The position numbers and the translations under genes are program-made. The notes below the pieces were generated by a model, which did not search any database, was not told where the DNA came from, and saw nothing but the letters and a program-made list of their open reading frames with translations. A stretch of DNA of 64,000 bases from the NCBI GenBank assembly GCA_963727915.1, contig CAVSID010000001.1, positions 248,001 to 312,000 on the forward strand. The letters run 5' to 3'. Below are positions 1 to 9,007 of the stretch, piece by piece (position 1 is the stretch's first letter; every line of letters starts with the position of its first letter). The DNA is from CAWAND01 sp963727915 (GTDB lineage Bacteria; Chloroflexota; Anaerolineae; Anaerolineales; E44-bin32).

Positions 1-1055
1 CCGGGTCATAGGCCAAGACCTTGGCGCCCGCCTCGCCGAGGAGCTGGGCGATGTCGATTGAGGGCGCGTCGCGCATGTCGTCGGTGTTGGGTTTGAAGGT
101 CAAGCCCAAAAGGCCGATGGTCTTGTCGTTCAAGTCACCAAGCGCAGCCCGAACCTTCTCGACCAGCTGCCGGCGGCGATCGGCGTTGATCTCCATCACC
201 GCGTCCAGCAACTGGGGATGGCGCCCCTTCTCCTCGGCCATATAGGCCAGGGCCTTCACATCCTTAGGGAAACACGATCCACCATAGCCCAATCCGGCAT
301 CGAGGAAGTGCGGCCCAATACGGGGATCGTAGCCCATGCCGGTGGCCACCTCTTTGACATCGGCACCCAAGCGCCTCACAGATGTTGGCGATTTCATTGA
401 TGAAAGAAATCTTGGTGGAAAGGAAGGCATTCGAGGCGTACTTGATCATCTCCGCTGTCCGCAGATCCGTGACCACGATTGGTGCCCGCAGCGGGAGATG
501 CAGTTGGGCGACCTTTTCGGCGGCGTCCAGATCGAGCGAACCGAGCACTGTTCGGGCCGGGTTCATAAAGTCTTGGATGGCCGATCCCTCGCGCAGGAAC
601 TCGGGGCATGAGACCACGGAAAAGGGGATCGCATCTGTCTGATTCGCCTGGATCACGTCGGCGACCCAGTCCCCGGTGCCGACTGGGACGGTAGATTTGT
701 TGACAATGACACAGGGTCCGGCCATCGATTGACCGATGGATTCGGCGGCCGACCTGACATACTTGAGGTCGGCTTCGCCATCACCACCCTCCGGGGTGCC
801 TACGGCGATGAAGACGAACTCGGCACCTTTGAGCCCGTCTTCATAGGACGTTGTGAAGCGAAGCCGGCCTGCTGCCGTGTTTCGCTCGACCAGTTCCTCA
901 AGCCCCGGCTCATAGATCGGCAGCTCGCCTCGCTTGAGCCCGGCAATGCGGTCTTCATCAATGTCCAGGGCCGTCACCCGGTTGCCAAGATCCGCAAAGC
1001 AGGCGCCTGTCACCAAGCCGACGTATCCGACCCCGACAACTGTGATATTTTTCAC
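1..1055 (-). CDS. ugd: UDP-glucose 6-dehydrogenase, 3' end beyond the window
   Basis: Oxidises UDP-glucose to UDP-glucuronate with two NAD+, supplying cell-surface polysaccharide precursors. The N-terminus has the Rossmann motif GVGYVGLVTGACFADLG, followed by the family blocks VFIAVGTPEG and SCPEFLREGSA. The catalytic-cysteine motif GYGGSCFPK is encoded around 268-295, in a different frame from the N-terminal part. The frame breaks at 366-368: removing one base of a three-base run gives EALGADVKEVATGMGYDPRIG, the expected continuation. The start is GTG at 1055, preceded by GAGGAGG about six bases upstream. The gene runs off the left edge after the NAD-binding C-terminal domain begins (LGLTFKPNTDDMRDAPS). 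Family assignment is firm; the exact family member (UGDH versus another UDP-sugar dehydrogenase) is less so. Confidence 0.9.
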
Positions 1056-1224
1056 AAATCCTCCTCATTGAACCTGCGCCCCGCAGAGGCAGGCGCAATG
1101 ATACCATGTCGATGACCACATCGGCCACGCGCCAGGTCGTCCATGTGCCGCCGGCGGGCGGGTCACTATCCGACCAGAGTAAGGTTGCGGATTTCGGGCA
1201 CTTCTGCGACATTAGGGGCTGAGG

Positions 1225-1488
1225 TTGCCTATGCCCAGCGGGATACCGGTTCCGAGAGATCTCCTTTTCGTTCTCAAATCAGGGGAGTATGTCATGGACG
1301 TCGGCGACGCTCGGGTGCAGGATGTCCAAACGGGCGACTTCTTGGCCTTCCGCGAGCCAGATTATGGGCGAGCCATCCTCGATGGTGACCTCGAGACTTT
1401 GAAGAACAACGGGGTTGTGATCTCCTATGGACCACGCGTCGTGTATCTCCGGCCCCTGCCCGAACCTCCTCGCCGCACGATTGAATAG
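1225..1488 (+). CDS. Small hypothetical protein
   Basis: An 87-residue reading frame starting at TTG 1225, or at ATG 1231 two codons later. It is rich in acidic residues in the middle (LLFVLKSGEYVMDVGDARVQ) and ends with a Pro/Arg-rich tail (LPEPPRRTIE). No signal peptide, membrane segment or cysteine is visible and I do not recognise a domain. The composition looks coding rather than random, and the frame sits alone between ugd (divergent) and the nitroreductase. No strong ribosome binding site precedes either start. It could be a small Chloroflexi-specific protein; function unknown. Confidence 0.5.
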   Translation: MPMPSGIPVPRDLLFVLKSGEYVMDVGDARVQDVQTGDFLAFREPDYGRAILDGDLETLKNNGVVISYGPRVVYLRPLPEPPRRTIE

Positions 1489-1603
1489 TCCCTGTCCTAC
1501 CTAATCGTAGGCATATATCGCCGCGCATGCTGGCGCTGCCAGCCGGTCGATCCCCGCCGGCGTATAATCCTTGCGACGCCACCGCGAGAGAGGACAGGCT
1601 ATC

Positions 1604-2149
1604 ATGGACGTCGCTCAAGCCATCCGAACCAAACGCGCCGTTCGAACCTTTTCCGACCGTTCTATCCCAGATCCGGCGCTGAGACAGATCTTGAATGCGG
1701 GCCGCAGGGCGCAGTCCTCCAAGAATACCCAACCCTGGGCATTCATCGCCATCCGGGACCGCTTCCGGCTTGAGGCCCTGTCGAAGTTTGGATATTTCGC
1801 AGGCCATCTCGCCGGGGCAGCGGCGGCCGTCGCCATCCTCACCCCGGATCCCGCCCAGCGTTGGTCGATCCTCTTCGACGCCGGCCAGGCAGCTTCCTAT
1901 ATGCAACTGGCGGCTTGGGACTTGGGTATCGCTTCTTGCCCTGCGACCATTTATGAGCCTGAAGCAGCCCGAGATCTCCTCCATTTCCCCGACGCGTACC
2001 ATCTCCACGTGGTCCTAAGCTTCGGATACCCACTCGATCCCGATGAGCTGATCGCCCCGCCAAAGCTTGGCGGGCGCCGCAGCTTCGAAGACAGCGTGCA
2101 CTTCGAGACCTGGTCAAACGAGATAGCCGGCTCACTGCCCAAGGCTTGA
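1604..2149 (+). CDS. Nitroreductase-family FMN oxidoreductase
   Basis: A 181-residue member of the nitroreductase fold, whose members are FMN-dependent NAD(P)H oxidoreductases acting on nitro compounds, quinones or other acceptors. The N-terminal block AIRTKRAVRTFSD matches the FMN-phosphate-binding arginine segment of the family. It is followed by AGRRAQSSKNTQPWAF (the SPSxxNxQPW-type motif) and, near the C-terminus, VVLSFGYPLDPDEL. Length is typical of the short, single-domain members. The start is ATG 1604, with a GAGAGAGG purine stretch about ten bases upstream; a TATAAT lies at 1563-1568 but has no convincing -35 partner. Substrate cannot be told from sequence. Confidence 0.85.
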   Translation: MDVAQAIRTKRAVRTFSDRSIPDPALRQILNAGRRAQSSKNTQPWAFIAIRDRFRLEALSKFGYFAGHLAGAAAAVAILTPDPAQRWSILFDAGQAASYMQLAAWDLGIASCPATIYEPEAARDLLHFPDAYHLHVVLSFGYPLDPDELIAPPKLGGRRSFEDSVHFETWSNEIAGSLPKA

Positions 2150-2221
2150 CTGCCCCTGACCGCGCGGCACTCGAAAGCAGAGCTGGCGCCCAATGGCAGT
2201 GTTGTCCACGGAGGTCAATCC

Positions 2222-3878
2222 ATGCCCAAAATCGTGCGAGCCCCTCGCGGTACCCAGCTTCACTGCAAGTCCTGGCAACTCGAAGCGCCATACCGGATGA
2301 TCCAAAACAACCTCGATCCAGAAGTCGCCGAACGCCCGGAGGACCTGGTGGTGTACGGCGGACGAGGCCAGGCTGCCCGCAATTGGGAGAGCTTTGACGC
2401 CATTCTTCACAGCCTGGAGTCGATGGACGGAGACGAGACACTTCTCGTCCAGTCGGGCAAGCCGGTGGCCATCTTTCGCACCCATGCGGACGCACCCAGG
2501 GTGTTGATCGCCAATTCGAATCTGGTGCCCCACTGGGCGTCCCAAGAACACTTCGACGAGCTGGCGGCCAAGGGCCTGATCATGTACGGACAAATGACAG
2601 CCGGTTCGTGGATCTACATCGGCACACAAGGCATCCTCCAAGGCACTTATGAGACCTCTGGGATCTTTGGCCCGAAAGAGGGGCTGGGGATCATTGAAAG
2701 GGAAGTTCGTATTGACGGCGGGCCTCGGCGGCATGGGCGGCGCCCAGCCAATGGCGATTACCATGAACGAGGGCGTGGGGCTTGTGGTAGAGGTCGACCC
2801 GCAGAGTGCCGAACGGCGCTTGAAGGCGGGCTATGTAGACGCCGTGGTCGATACACTCGAAGAGGCAATGACCAGAGTGGAAGATGCCATCAGCGACCAA
2901 CGGCCGCTTTCCGTAGGTCTGATCGGCAATGCGGCGGATGTGTACCGCGAACTGGCCCTGCGCCAGGTAACGCCCGACGTCGTTACCGATCAGACACCGG
3001 CCCACGACGTCCTGTCCTATATCCCGTCCGACGTCACCGCCAACGAGGCGGAGGCCCTTCGCCGCTCGGACCCCAAGGGATATGCGGAACGCGCCATGGC
3101 CTCCATGGCCCGGCACGTCGAGGCGATGCTAACCTTTCAGTCCCGCGGGGCCGAGGTATTTGATTACGGCAACAACCTTCGCCAGCGGGCTTTCGACGCC
3201 GGCGTCGAACGGGCCTTCGACTACCCCGGCTTTGTGCCAGCCTATATCCGTCCCCTGTTTTGTTTGGGAAAGGGCCCCTTCCGCTGGGTTGCGCTTTCCG
3301 GCGAGGCGGAGGACATCTATCGAACAGACGAGGCCGTCATGGCTTTGTTTCCAGAGGATGAGCATCTCCGTCGATGGCTCAAGATGGCCAGGGAGAAGGT
3401 CCCCTTCCAGGGGCTGCCGGCGCGGATCTGCTGGCTGGGCTATGGTGAGCGGGCCCGGGCCGGGCTGAGGTTCAATGAAATGGTTGCCAACGGAGAGCTC
3501 AAGGCACCCATCGTGATTGGACGGGATCATCTTGATGCCGGATCTGTCGCCTCGCCCAATCGGGAAACCGAAGGCATGCTGGATGGCACCGACGCAGTCA
3601 GCGATTGGCCGCTGCTGAACGCCATGCTGAACGCAGTGGCCGGGGCGACCTGGGTGTCTTTTCATCACGGCGGCGGCGTTGGTATCGGCTTCAGCCAGCA
3701 TGCTGGCCAGGTGATTGTGGCCGACGGCACTCCCGAAGCCGCCAGGCGGCTGGAGCGCGTCCTAACCACCGACCCAGGTCTGGGTGTGGTGCGCCACGCC
3801 GACGCCGGGTACCCGGAAGCGATTGAGGCAGCGCGCCGGTTCGGCATCAAGATGCCGATGCTCCATCGAGGTGGCTGA
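2222..3878 (+). CDS. hutU: Urocanate hydratase (urocanase)
   Basis: Second enzyme of histidine degradation, converting urocanate to imidazolonepropionate with tightly bound NAD+. The reconstructed length of about 552 residues equals the family norm. Visible family segments are RPEDLVVYGGRGQAARNW near residue 45, LLVQSGKPVAIFRTH, the NAD-binding glycine motif GLGGMGGAQP, and HHGGGVGIGFSQHAGQV near the C-terminus. The frame breaks at the GGG run 2660-2662; deleting one G gives SGSLARKRGWGSLKGKF, which joins the two halves. The pathway partner hutI lies two genes downstream on the same strand. Confidence 0.93.
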
Positions 3879-3960
3879 CCTCAGGGCTCGCACCCGCTGC
3901 CCGTTGGCACTCCCGCTCCTCCAAGTCAGCGGACGGTGGGAGTCTAACCCCAAGGCGACG

Positions 3961-5163
3961 ATGAACTCTTCCGCTCCTCCTCGCCGCCATCGCCTGAGAA
4001 TCCAGCTGCTTTCGATCTCAGGCACCCGCGCCGTCCTCAACACCAACTTCCGCATGGTGTACCCCTTTCTGCCGGTGTTTGCACGCGGGTTGGGCGTCAG
4101 CCTGGAGACGATGGCCCTGGCCGTGACGGCACGTTCGTTGCTCGGCCTTTTCGCTCCGGCCATCGGATCCTTGGCCGATCTGCGCGGCCGCAAGTGGACG
4201 ATGCTGCTTGGGCTGGGTTTGTTCAGCGGCGGCTTGTTGATCGTTCTCATCCGGCCGGGCTACGCTTCTGTCTTCGCCGCCCTAATTGTCTCCATGGCCG
4301 GCAAGCTGCTGTTCGATCCGGCCATGCAGGCCTACATCGGCGATCAGGTCAGCTACGCACAGCGCGGACTGGCAATCGCCGTGACCGAGTTGGGATGGTC
4401 GGGCGCAGGGCTGGTTGGGATGCCGCTGGTCGGTTGGTTGATTGCAGCCACCGATTGGAGCGCGCCTTTCCCGGTTTTGGCCTTCCTCGGCCTGATCGGG
4501 TTGACGCTCCTTTGGAGAATTCTCCCCCCGGACACAAAGTCGCCGGGACGACAGCGCGGCCTGCTTCAAGGCCTGGCACAGGTTGCCGCCTTCACGCCGG
4601 CAGTGGCCGGCCTCTCGGTGAGTTTTATCACCACCGTCGCCAATGAGTCGGTAAACATCGTCTACGGAGCCTGGCTCGAGGATGCGTTTGGGCTCCAGGT
4701 AGTGGCTCTGGGCGCTGCCTCCACCGTGATTGGGCTGGCTGAACTGAGCGGCGAGGGCCTGGTGGCTGCCGTTTCTGACCGCCTGGGCAAGCGCCGGCTT
4801 GTGGCCCTCTTCATCGTTGCCAACGCTCTCTCGTGCCTAACGATCCCATGGCTGGGGACATCCGTCCCCGGCGCCCTGGTTTCCCTTTTCCTCTTCTACA
4901 TCAGCTTCGAAATCGTGATCGTGGCCTCCATTCCGTTGATGACCGAGATTCTCCCTTCCGCCCGGGCCACGGTAATGGCGGCCAATGTCGCCGCGCTTTC
5001 CCTCGGCCGAGCGGTAGGCGCCCCATTGGGGCCAAGGTTGTTCCACCAGGGGTTGGGGTCCAACGTGGCTCTTTCGGCAGGGCTGGATGTGCTGGCGCTC
5101 GTGATTCTTATCACGATGGTGAAGATCGACGAATCGGCGCCCCCGAGAAAGGTGACCACATGA
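3961..5163 (+). CDS. Major facilitator superfamily transporter
   Basis: A 400-residue integral membrane protein with about twelve hydrophobic segments. The loop GSLADLRGRKWTMLLGLGLF after the second segment is the MFS signature loop (G-x3-D-x-R-G-R-K). The start was placed at ATG 3961, because the frame upstream to 3784 is Arg-rich shadow sequence inside hutU. The stop overlaps the hutI start as ATGA (5160-5163), so the two are translationally coupled. Position between hutU and hutI suggests uptake or export linked to histidine or urocanate catabolism, but this is context only; the protein resembles general drug-efflux-type MFS members as much as any amino-acid carrier. Confidence 0.85.
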   Translation: MNSSAPPRRHRLRIQLLSISGTRAVLNTNFRMVYPFLPVFARGLGVSLETMALAVTARSLLGLFAPAIGSLADLRGRKWTMLLGLGLFSGGLLIVLIRPGYASVFAALIVSMAGKLLFDPAMQAYIGDQVSYAQRGLAIAVTELGWSGAGLVGMPLVGWLIAATDWSAPFPVLAFLGLIGLTLLWRILPPDTKSPGRQRGLLQGLAQVAAFTPAVAGLSVSFITTVANESVNIVYGAWLEDAFGLQVVALGAASTVIGLAELSGEGLVAAVSDRLGKRRLVALFIVANALSCLTIPWLGTSVPGALVSLFLFYISFEIVIVASIPLMTEILPSARATVMAANVAALSLGRAVGAPLGPRLFHQGLGSNVALSAGLDVLALVILITMVKIDESAPPRKVTT

Positions 5164-6422
5164 CCATCGATCTCCTTATCCACTCCGCACGACAGCTCCT
5201 GACGTTGGCCGGCGGTCCGCAGCGCGGATCGTCATTGGGTCGTCTGGGTCCTGTTGAAAATGGCGCCGTGGCCATCCACCAGGGCAGGGTAGTCGAGACA
5301 GGCGACAGCCACGTTCTTCGTGAGAAATATCAGCCCGACCGCAGTTTCGACGCCTCCGACCGTTTGGTGATGCCCGGCTTCGTCGACCCACACACGCACC
5401 TTGTGTGGGCCGGAGATCGGGCCGACGAGTTCGAGCTTCGGCAGCAGGGCACCAGCTACATGGAGATCCTGGCCGACGGGGGCGGAATCCTCTCCACCGT
5501 TCGGCGAACTCGGGATGCAAGCACGGAGGATTTGGTACGACAAGCCCTCGATCGAGCGCGTCGGATGTTCGCCCACGGGACGACGACCGCCGAGGCCAAG
5601 AGCGGCTACGGGCTCGACTGGGTGAGTGAAAAACGCTTGATGCAGGCGATCATGCAGGTTGATGCCGCTGGGCCCCTGGAGCTGGTGCCGACTTTCCTCG
5701 GCGCGCATGCCGTGCCCCCGGAGTTCGATGGTAGGGCGGACGACTATACGGCCCTTGTCGCCGCCAAGATGCTGCCCGACCTAAGAACCTGGTGGGAGGC
5801 AACCCACCCCAAGCGGCCGCTTCCTTTCGTCGACGCGTTTTGTGAGGAAGGGGCGTTTTCGCTCGAGCAAACCCGGCGCATCCTCGAAGCCGCGCGTGAC
5901 CTGGGCTTTCCGCTCAAGGTCCATGTGGACGAGTTCAAGGCCTTGGGGGGAACGACGCTTGCCGCAGAACTCGGGGCCGTATCCGCCGATCACGTGGTCC
6001 AGACGCCCCCCGAGGAGATCAAGGCGCTTGCCGAGTCCGACACGGTGGCCGTCGCCTTGCCCTGTACGCCGTTCGGCCTGAGCGAGCAGACCTACACGCC
6101 AGCCAAGCAGTTCCTGGCGGCCGGCGGTCTGCTGGCCCTGGCTTCGGATCTCAATCCGGGCACTGGTTGGTGCGAGTCAATGCAGTTCGTTGTGGCGCTT
6201 GGGTGTCGCAAAATGGGCCTGACACCGGCCCAGGCAATTGCCGCCGCAACCATCAACGCTGCCGCCGCCGTTGGGCAGCAGGACCGCGTGGGGAGTTTGG
6301 AACCTGGCAAACAGGCGGATGTGATCGTCCTGGACGTTCCGGATTACCGCCATCTCGGCTATCGTTTCGGGGCCAATCTGGTCTCAACTGTCATCAAACG
6401 AGGGAACCTGCTTTGGGCCTGA
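5160..6422 (+). CDS. hutI: Imidazolonepropionase
   Basis: Third enzyme of histidine degradation; hydrolyses imidazolone-5-propionate to N-formimidoyl-L-glutamate. It is an amidohydrolase-superfamily metalloenzyme of 420 residues, the usual length. The metal-binding HxH is at residues 78-80 in GFVDPHTHLVWAGDR, followed by GTTTAEAKSGYGLD, KVHVDEF and ALASDLNPGTGW, all hallmarks of HutI. The frame extends upstream to 4833, but the true start is ATG 5160, which overlaps the MFS stop by four bases. The gene is intact. Confidence 0.95.
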   Translation: MTIDLLIHSARQLLTLAGGPQRGSSLGRLGPVENGAVAIHQGRVVETGDSHVLREKYQPDRSFDASDRLVMPGFVDPHTHLVWAGDRADEFELRQQGTSYMEILADGGGILSTVRRTRDASTEDLVRQALDRARRMFAHGTTTAEAKSGYGLDWVSEKRLMQAIMQVDAAGPLELVPTFLGAHAVPPEFDGRADDYTALVAAKMLPDLRTWWEATHPKRPLPFVDAFCEEGAFSLEQTRRILEAARDLGFPLKVHVDEFKALGGTTLAAELGAVSADHVVQTPPEEIKALAESDTVAVALPCTPFGLSEQTYTPAKQFLAAGGLLALASDLNPGTGWCESMQFVVALGCRKMGLTPAQAIAAATINAAAAVGQQDRVGSLEPGKQADVIVLDVPDYRHLGYRFGANLVSTVIKRGNLLWA

Positions 6423-6454
6423 ATTCGGCGAGAAGTGCGGGCCGCTCAGGAATC

Positions 6455-6491
6455 AATGTGGGGGAGGCACATCCTGAGCCTTCCCCACATT
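6455..6491. terminator. Probable bidirectional terminator between hutI and the PspC gene
   Basis: Left arm 6455-6467 and right arm 6479-6491 can form a 13-bp stem with one G-U wobble, around an 11-base loop. It lies between convergent genes. A short T-rich stretch (GTGTTTCTC) follows on the plus strand. Confidence 0.7.
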
Positions 6492-6520
6492 GTGTTTCTC
6501 GTCTCCCCTCCAAATCTCTT

Positions 6521-6724
6521 TCAGCGGCCCGAGGGGATGATCAGCCAGAGCAGCAGGTACAGGCCAAGGCCCGGAACGCCCCCGGGGATCAGGGCGATCA
6601 AGAATGCCAACCGGAACCAGGTGGCGCTTATCCCGAAGAACTCACCCAGGCCGCCGCAGACACCAGCCACGACGCGGTTGTCTCTTGATCGTCTCAAGGC
6701 ACGCCTTTCAGTCTCTGCCATCAT
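6521..6724 (-). CDS. PspC-domain membrane protein
   Basis: A 67-residue protein consisting almost only of a PspC domain: RALRRSRDNRVVAGVCGGLG, then FGISATWFRLAFLIALI and one hydrophobic segment (GLGLYLLLWLIIP). PspC proteins are inner-membrane components or relatives of the phage-shock envelope-stress response; many stand-alone members have no assigned role. The start is ATG 6724 (or 6721), placed by the strong site AAAGGAGGT about nine bases upstream. No pspA-like gene is next to it. Confidence 0.85.
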   Translation of the reverse strand: MMAETERRALRRSRDNRVVAGVCGGLGEFFGISATWFRLAFLIALIPGGVPGLGLYLLLWLIIPSGR

Positions 6725-6810
6725 GAATGCATACCTCCTTTCGTATGCGCCAATTGTGCTTCCAGTTGACCATCTTCTCGTGACAATCGCCTGACATCCA
6801 ACCGAAAGCA

Positions 6811-6835
6811 CATCGGCCCCCTGCGGGGGCCGATG
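6811..6835 (-). terminator. Terminator hairpin downstream of groL
   Basis: A perfect 11-bp GC-rich stem (arms 6811-6821 and 6825-6835) with a three-base loop TGC; A6810 and T6836 extend it by one pair. It lies 39 bases after the groL stop on the minus strand, followed by only a short TTT run. Confidence 0.75.
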
Positions 6836-6874
6836 TTGGACTGCAAGAGAAAGCAGTGCCTTCAGGTCGCCGGT

Positions 6875-8509
6875 CTAGTAGTCCGGCATCGGCGGACCCG
6901 CCGGTGCCTTATTCTCTTCCGGGACCTCGGTGATCAGAGCTTCGGTGGTCAGGATCATGGCCGCGATCGAGGCAGCGTTTTCCAACGCTCCCTTGGTGAC
7001 CTTGGCCGGATCCATGATTCCCGCCTTGATCATGTCCAGGTACTCCCCGGAGATGACATCGTAGCCGATGTTCTCGTTGCTCTCGGTCGCCTGAGTTCGG
7101 CGGACTGTGTCGAGCACCACCGCGCCGTCCTGGCCGGCGTTCTCGGCGATCTTGCGCATGGGGACTTCGAGTGCCTTGCGGACGATATTGACGCCGATGT
7201 TCTCGTCGTCAGAGTCCATCTTCATCTTCTTGAGGGCGCTCAAGGCATTGATCAGCGCCACGCCGCCACCCGGCACCATGCCTTCTTCCACACCGGCGCG
7301 GGCCGCCGAAAGAGCGTCCTCAACTCGGTGCTTCTTCTCTTTGAGCTCGGTCTCGGTCGCAGCGCCCACTCGGATGACGGCCACGCCGCCGGACAACTTC
7401 GCCAAGCGTTCCTGCAGCTTCTCGCGGTCGTAGTCGCTCGTGGACCGATCGATCTCGACCTTGATCTCTTCGATCCGGCCCTTGATCTTGGACGAGTCGC
7501 CCTTCCCCTCGATGACCGTGGTGTCTTCCTTGGTCGCCACAAGCTTGCCGGCCTGGCCCAGATCGTTCATGGTCACCGATTCCAGCTTACGGCCCAGCTC
7601 TTCCGTGATGACCGTGCCGCCGGTAAGGATAGCGATATCCTGGAGCATGGCCTTGCGGCGATCGCCGAAACCGGGGGCCTTTACCGCCACCACGTTCAGC
7701 ATGCCTCGCAGCTTGTTGAGAACCAGTGTCGCCAGGGCTTCGCCGTCGATATCTTCAGCGATGACCACCAGGTCACGCTTGCCGATCTGGACCAGTTTCT
7801 CCAGAATGGGGACGATATCGGAAGCGGCGGAAATCTTCTTATCGTGGATGAGCACGTAGGGCTCGTCGATGACGGCCTCCATGTGCTCTGAGTCGGTCAC
7901 GAAGTAGGCCGAGATATAGCCGCGGTCGAACTGCATACCTTCGACGTATTCGGTCTCGAACTCCAAACCTTTGGACTCTTCGACCGTGATCACGCCATCT
8001 TTGCCAACCTTGTCCATGACCTCGGCGATCAGGTTGCCGATTTCCTTGTCCTGGGCCGAAATGGCCGCCACGGAGGCGATTTCTTCCTTGGTAGTGATAT
8101 CGATGGCGTTCTTAGCGATGGCCTCCGAGATAGCTTTGGCGGCGGCCTCGATGCCGCGCTTGAGCATCATCGGATTGGAGCCAGCGGCCAGGCTCTTCAA
8201 GCCATCGGTGACCATAGCGTGAGCCAGCACGGTCGAGGTCGTCGTGCCGTCGCCGGCGATATCATTGGTCTTGGTGGCGGCTTCCTTGAGCAGCTGGGCC
8301 CCCATGTTCGCGTAGGGTTCCTCCAGCTCGACTTCCTTCGCCACCGTCACGCCGTCGTGCGTAATCGTGGGGGAGCCGAACTTCCGGTCCAGCGCCACAT
8401 TGCGGCCCTTCGGGCCCAAGGTGGTCGCCACGGCCTTGGCCAGGATGTCGATCCCTTCTTTGAGATGCATGCGTGCATCTTCTGAAAATGCGAGTTGCTT
8501 TGCTGTCAT
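6875..8509 (-). CDS. groL: Chaperonin GroEL (60 kDa)
   Basis: ATP-driven tetradecameric chaperonin that folds proteins in the cytosol with the GroES lid. At 544 residues it is full length and intact. Seen: LGPKGRNVALDRKFGSPTIT at residues 31-50, the ATPase motif AGDGTTT at 85-91, and VKAPGFGDRRKAML in the apical domain. The C-terminus ends AGPPMPDY instead of the GGM-repeat tail found in many proteobacterial GroELs. It lies directly downstream of groES and shares its CIRCE-controlled promoter. Confidence 0.98.
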   Translation of the reverse strand: MTAKQLAFSEDARMHLKEGIDILAKAVATTLGPKGRNVALDRKFGSPTITHDGVTVAKEVELEEPYANMGAQLLKEAATKTNDIAGDGTTTSTVLAHAMVTDGLKSLAAGSNPMMLKRGIEAAAKAISEAIAKNAIDITTKEEIASVAAISAQDKEIGNLIAEVMDKVGKDGVITVEESKGLEFETEYVEGMQFDRGYISAYFVTDSEHMEAVIDEPYVLIHDKKISAASDIVPILEKLVQIGKRDLVVIAEDIDGEALATLVLNKLRGMLNVVAVKAPGFGDRRKAMLQDIAILTGGTVITEELGRKLESVTMNDLGQAGKLVATKEDTTVIEGKGDSSKIKGRIEEIKVEIDRSTSDYDREKLQERLAKLSGGVAVIRVGAATETELKEKKHRVEDALSAARAGVEEGMVPGGGVALINALSALKKMKMDSDDENIGVNIVRKALEVPMRKIAENAGQDGAVVLDTVRRTQATESNENIGYDVISGEYLDMIKAGIMDPAKVTKGALENAASIAAMILTTEALITEVPEENKAPAGPPMPDY

Positions 8510-8572
8510 GGTTCCTTAACTCCTCTCAGCGGATGGGCGGGATGAACCCGCCGGATGAATTGGGGGATGACC

Positions 8573-8871
8573 CTACTTTTCGACGATGGCGAGAATGTCG
8601 CTCTCGCGCAAAATCAGATGTTTGTCGCCATCGAGCTTGATCTCCGTGCCGGCGTACTTGGCGAACAAGACCATATCGCCGACTGAAACATCCATCGGGA
8701 TGCGCTCTCCGTCTTCATCGCGCGTGCGCCCGGGCCGGCCGCCACAACTTCGCCCTTCTGGGGCTTCTCCTTGGCGGTTTCCGGAAGCACGATCCCACCG
8801 GACGTGACTTCCTCCTGCTCGAGTGGCTTGATGATCAGACGGTCGCCCAAAGGCTTGAGATTGAGGGACAT
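8573..8871 (-). CDS. groES: Co-chaperonin GroES (10 kDa)
   Basis: Heptameric lid of the GroEL chamber. N-terminal KPLGDRLIIKPLEQEE, mobile-loop region TSGGIVLPETAKEKPQ and GEVVAAGPG are in one frame. The rest (DGERIPMDVSVGDMVLFAKY to the stop at 8573) is in another; the break is near 8725 in a CG-repeat (CACGCGCGA). The start is ATG 8871, with AGGAGG eight bases upstream. About 99 residues when rejoined, the normal size. Confidence 0.95.
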
Positions 8872-8926
8872 GCGGAGCCTCCTGAAACGGTATGAATGAC
8901 GGGCTATCAGGTACACACATTACAAG

Positions 8927-8953
8927 TTAGCACTCTAATGGCGCGAGTGCTAA
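8927..8953 (-). promoter_or_regulatory. CIRCE operator (HrcA binding site) of groES-groL
   Basis: TTAGCACTC at 8927-8935, a nine-base spacer, and GAGTGCTAA at 8945-8953: an exact match to the CIRCE consensus. The palindrome extends three more bases on each side (AAG/CTT). It lies between the groES promoter and the groES start, so bound HrcA would block transcription. hrcA itself is not in this window. Confidence 0.97.
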
Positions 8954-8964
8954 CTTGCTTAGTC

Positions 8965-8993
8965 AGTGTACTCAATTTGCCCCTGAGTGTCAA
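8965..8993 (-). promoter_or_regulatory. Housekeeping-sigma promoter of groES-groL
   Basis: On the minus strand TTGACA (8988-8993) and TACACT (8965-8970) are separated by exactly 17 bases. The -35 is a perfect consensus. The CIRCE element starts about 12 bases downstream of the -10, the standard arrangement for HrcA repression. Confidence 0.9.
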
Positions 8994-9007
8994 GAGTTGG
9001 GGCCAGC

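Noticed and set aside
4833..5159. N-terminal extension of imidazolonepropionase by 109 codons
   Set aside because: The extension is Pro/Arg-rich shadow of the MFS gene; ATG 5160 gives the standard length and an ATGA overlap.
6833..7891. Plus-strand frame of 352 codons opposite groL
   Set aside because: It is the mirror of a conserved, GC-rich gene; it has no domain, no start signal, and the codon pattern belongs to groL.
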